A stretch of 64,000 nt of DNA, from NCBI GenBank assembly GCA_020055645.1, contig CM034546.1:34534001-34598000 (forward strand), given 5' to 3'. The stretch comes from Tomocerus qinae. Taxonomy: Eukaryota > Arthropoda > Collembola > Entomobryomorpha > Tomoceridae. This document shows, one piece after another, positions 61,501-64,000 of this stretch (positions are counted from its first letter, which is position 1; every line of letters starts with the position of its first letter). Position numbers and translations under genes: made by a program. Under the pieces are notes generated by a model. That model was given only the letters and a program-made list of their open reading frames with translations. It searched no databases and was not told where the DNA came from.

Positions 61501-64000
61501 TAGCTTAGCAGATGATCATTGTTGTCACAAAGTGATAAGTGTTCATCAATCAGAGTAGGATTCAACCAATGGGGGCGCTAATAACCCTTGCCGATTGAGA
61601 AATTAATTGCAATTAAATTAGCATCAATTTTAAATTGGCGATCCAAATACAATCTTTCTTCATTTTTATAACTTTCGGTGTAAAATCAAATAAATATGAT
61701 TAATTTAATTGATTAAGTGGCTAATTAGAAATATCTCATAGAAAATAAAGTTTTAAAACTTATATTTTAGGAAGTCTAGTAGTGTATCTTTACTTAGCTG
61801 TATAATCAATCGCTAAAATTTACCATTTTTACCATTAAATGCATTTTTACCACTGTGATGGTAAAAAAGACTAAAAAGTGGTAAATTTTGTACACTGTTT
61901 AGAAGATGTTCTTATCAACCACTTAAATCGGGAAGGTTGATAAAATGAAAACCTGTCAGTACTAGTTGCAGATAAAATATCATATGTAGGTTAAGACCTA
62001 TAAGAGGAGATGCATTTTTGTATAAAAATTATTAAAATTCCACAAATTCACATTCGATTTCTATATATGATTTGCTAGTTCCATAGCAATATCCCTATTT
62101 GTGGCATAATCGGGCAAGAGGTAATTTAGACGTATATCTTAACTTTAAAGTTTTGATTAGGAACAATTAAACCGGATGTAGCAGCAATTTTTCAAAAATG
62201 GCGAATTTCAATTTCATGGAGATTTTTCATTTCCTTCTTTTCCCAATGCATTCATACAAGCATATTATGGTGCTGTAACTATCTTCTATTTATTCATTTA
62301 CACTGCCAACTTACTTCTAGACCCAAGCTGACGTTAGTGGCAATGAGAGAGAGATTAAATAGGGGCCTTATACTGTAAAAATGATCTTATAAATAGTAAT
62401 TTATATTCATTACAAAATACTTTATCCATAAAAATCAATAATTTGTATAGTCTTAATCTATCGCAAATTTTACTAGGTACATATAAAAACCCTTTTGAAC
62501 TAGCTGTTGTATTTTTTGGAGATTTGTGATGGGTCTAACGTCACAAAGCCCTCTTCCTTTGTTCTGCTGACATCCAATTGACCTCCACAAGCCATAAAAT
62601 ACTATATGCTTTCTTTAAATATTGTTCACAGAAAGCTGAAAGAACTCCAAATGATAAAAACTATAAACTGATTTCCACATTGCAAAAGAAGGATTGGCAA
62701 GAAATCAGACATTTAGTTCTTGAAATACTACAAAAGACAAACAATAAACGTTGTGCACAATCAATGCTATCACCAACCTTCTGTTTCTAAAAAAGTACCT
62801 CGATTGCATTCCAGAAATACTCTACTCCACCCAAAAATCAATAAGAGGTGGTGGCCAGAAAGAAAGCTGCTGATTAAATCCCTTTTCAAACGAAAGTTTG
62901 GGGAGAAATTGTTAGTTGACGAATTACAAGACAGAGTTAAAAAGGACGAGAACCGAATGCTCGTCGTCTGCGAATCCTCAGCTGCGTCCAAATATTCGGG
63001 GATGGGAGGAGTCGGCAAAACCCTCACTGCCAAATGGTATGCACACAATTACGAACAAGAATACGATCATATAATCTGGATAGACTGCGGGGAGGGCAGT
63101 CTACTGACCTCCTTCGAAAGTCTGGCAAGGGATTTGGACATTAATCATTTAGACAAGTTGGTCAAATTTCAAGATTTCTCAAGAAAATGTTTTGATGCTT
63201 TGTCGGAATTTAAATGTCTTTGGATTTACGACAATGCAGAAAATTACAAAGGAAAGGGAGGAATTATAAATGTCCTCCCAAAAGATGAAAAAAACTTTTA
63301 TTGTATAATTACTTCAAGAAGTCGTGAATGGGGGACGGACACCGGATTCGGGAAAATATCCAATCTGGAATTGGACATTTTCAGTGAAGAAGAAAGTCTG
63401 GATTTCTTCAAACTTAATTTGAAATCGTCGATAGAATGTACAGATTTCCAACTCAAGGAATTATGTCGATTGATGGGGAATCTTCCCTTGGCACTTCAGT
63501 TGGCTGTCGCTGCTCTGAATGGGGGGAAAATAAGTTTAAAAAGCTACCTTGAGAAAAACAAATTTGAAAAGATCATAAACCTTGAATTTGATGATTATGA
63601 ACGGACAATTAATATAAACGTAAAGATAGCATTAGGATTAATATCGAAAGAACATTATGGAGTAGAAGCCCACGAGATGTTGCTAATTTTTGGATATATT
63701 CAACCAGATGACGTTGACGTCGAATTTTTCATGAAACTATTAACTTTTGAAAACGAGGAAAAGTTGAAAAAAACAATCAAAATCTTAAAGAAATATTCTC
63801 TTGTCGGGAAAAATAAAGTGCAGAAAGACAACACATTTAAGATTTCGTTGAGTATCCATCGACTTCTACAGCAAGTAATTCGTTACAACGGACGAGAGAC
63901 TGAGAAGGAGACGCTGAGGAAGATTCTCGGCTGCGTGGGATTCATCGACTACAAATTAATTCCTTTCACCAAATACGCAGATGAAGAACTAAAAAAAGAA
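58557..64000 (+). CDS. CARD / NB-ARC (Apaf-1- or NLR-like) protein, partial, runs off the window
   Basis: Exon 1 (58557-58676, donor GTAAGT, phase 0) encodes 40 residues that read as the first half of a CARD (LKRNLVFLIENITNL, then HLEQCDIISKAESDEI). The second half is in the frame ending 62790 (HKILYAFFKYCSQKAERTP, then LQKKDWQEIRHLVLEIL). The NB-ARC lies in the frame open from 62717 to the end: P-loop GMGGVGKT (62999-63022), Walker B-like CLWIYDNAEN (about 63220), ITSRSREW, GNLPLALQLA (about 63478) and IHRLLQQVIR (about 63855). Such proteins are oligomerising sensors that recruit caspases or signal in immunity. The change of frame near 62.75-62.86 kb is unresolved: a small intron or a frameshift. 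The C-terminal repeats lie beyond the window. Confidence 0.7.
58819..58828 (+). other. Possible 10-nt micro-exon
   Basis: CACGCAGCAG is bounded by a good acceptor (TCTGTATTGCAG) and donor (GTAGGT). Adding 10 nt would turn exon 1 phase 0 into phase 1, which fits an exon starting at 62549 (after CACAAAG) in the CARD second-half frame. That downstream acceptor is weak, so this is only a suggestion. Confidence 0.25.
58830..60040. other. Intron sequence, no repeat recognised
   Basis: AT-rich part of the long intron of the CARD/NB-ARC gene; no coding or repeat structure seen. Confidence 0.4.
60045..60604 (+). mobile_element. tRNA-headed SINE
   Basis: The head carries a pol III A box-like TAGTGGTCTAA and a B box GAGTTCGAATCTC (about 60099), with a CAGCC/GGCTG anticodon-type stem between. 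The body is about 450 bp and the end is a (CA)n tract. The tail recurs inverted at 17010-17125. It lies in the intron of the CARD/NB-ARC gene. A minus-strand open frame across it is spurious. Confidence 0.6.
60921..61068. mobile_element. hAT-type MITE (CACGTATCC family)
   Basis: The ends CAGGCACGTATCCAG and CTGGATACGTGCTTG match those at 5012-5197. The flanking octamers ACAGTGTT and TTTGTGTT share only their last five bases, so the target duplication has decayed. Confidence 0.7.
61321..61897. mobile_element. hAT-type MITE (CAGTGTACAAAAT family)
   Basis: Ends as in 52421-53008, flanked by the exact 8-bp duplication TTTAGAAG (61313-61320 and 61898-61905). It lies in the long intron of the CARD/NB-ARC gene. 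Confidence 0.8.
61906..62540. other. Intron sequence, no feature seen
   Basis: AT-rich remainder of the long intron; no repeat or coding signal recognised. Confidence 0.4.

Overview
The window looks like nuclear DNA of an AT-rich arthropod genome. Spliced genes have very short introns (73-81 bp) beside two long, repeat-filled introns, and about three quarters of the sequence is transposon-derived. Divergent seven-transmembrane gustatory-type receptors, a secreted cystine-knot peptide and a CARD/NB-ARC gene point to an arthropod; the receptor style would suit a springtail (Collembola), but the species is an inference. I see no bacterial features, CRISPR or rRNA, and no convincing functional tRNA.

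Region 1-12.7 kb is nested DNA transposons. A Helitron-type element (621-6665) carries a 2.4-kb TIR element (798-3228, itself holding a small Ginger-like element with an integrase tail), a hAT MITE, a 0.9-kb TIR element and a small MITE. After it come a 1.1-kb foldback element, minisatellite-bearing repeats, a MITE with a CATA target duplication, a LINE RT fragment, an array of GC-rich hairpins and further Helitron debris.

Region 12.7-28.8 kb holds an old broken Gypsy-type element, a SINE tail, a degraded LINE on the minus strand (endonuclease, RT, RNase H), a composite Helitron locus with an inverted second copy and a three-level nest inside it, a probable solo LTR and more MITEs.

Region 28.8-54.2 kb is the main host-gene area: a chemoreceptor fragment (30975), a receptor remnant (32399), a full two-exon receptor (34675-33440, minus), a four-exon inhibitor-cystine-knot peptide gene (about 40392-39693, minus), and an inverted partial copy of that gene whose signal-peptide exon is split by a young BEL/Pao element (41957-47759, LTRs identical by eye). 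A three-exon receptor gene follows (54145-48964, minus). Its exon phases fit and its total length matches the other receptor, but it carries one in-frame TAA, and its 3.9-kb first intron is full of MITEs.

Region 54.2-64 kb holds a second, cleaner Helitron copy (56275-58117) with a TA-flanked MITE inside. It is followed by a CARD/NB-ARC gene whose CARD start exon lies at 58557-58676 and whose nucleotide-binding domain runs off the window end (P-loop at 62999-63022). The SINE and two hAT MITEs of 60-62 kb sit in its long intron.
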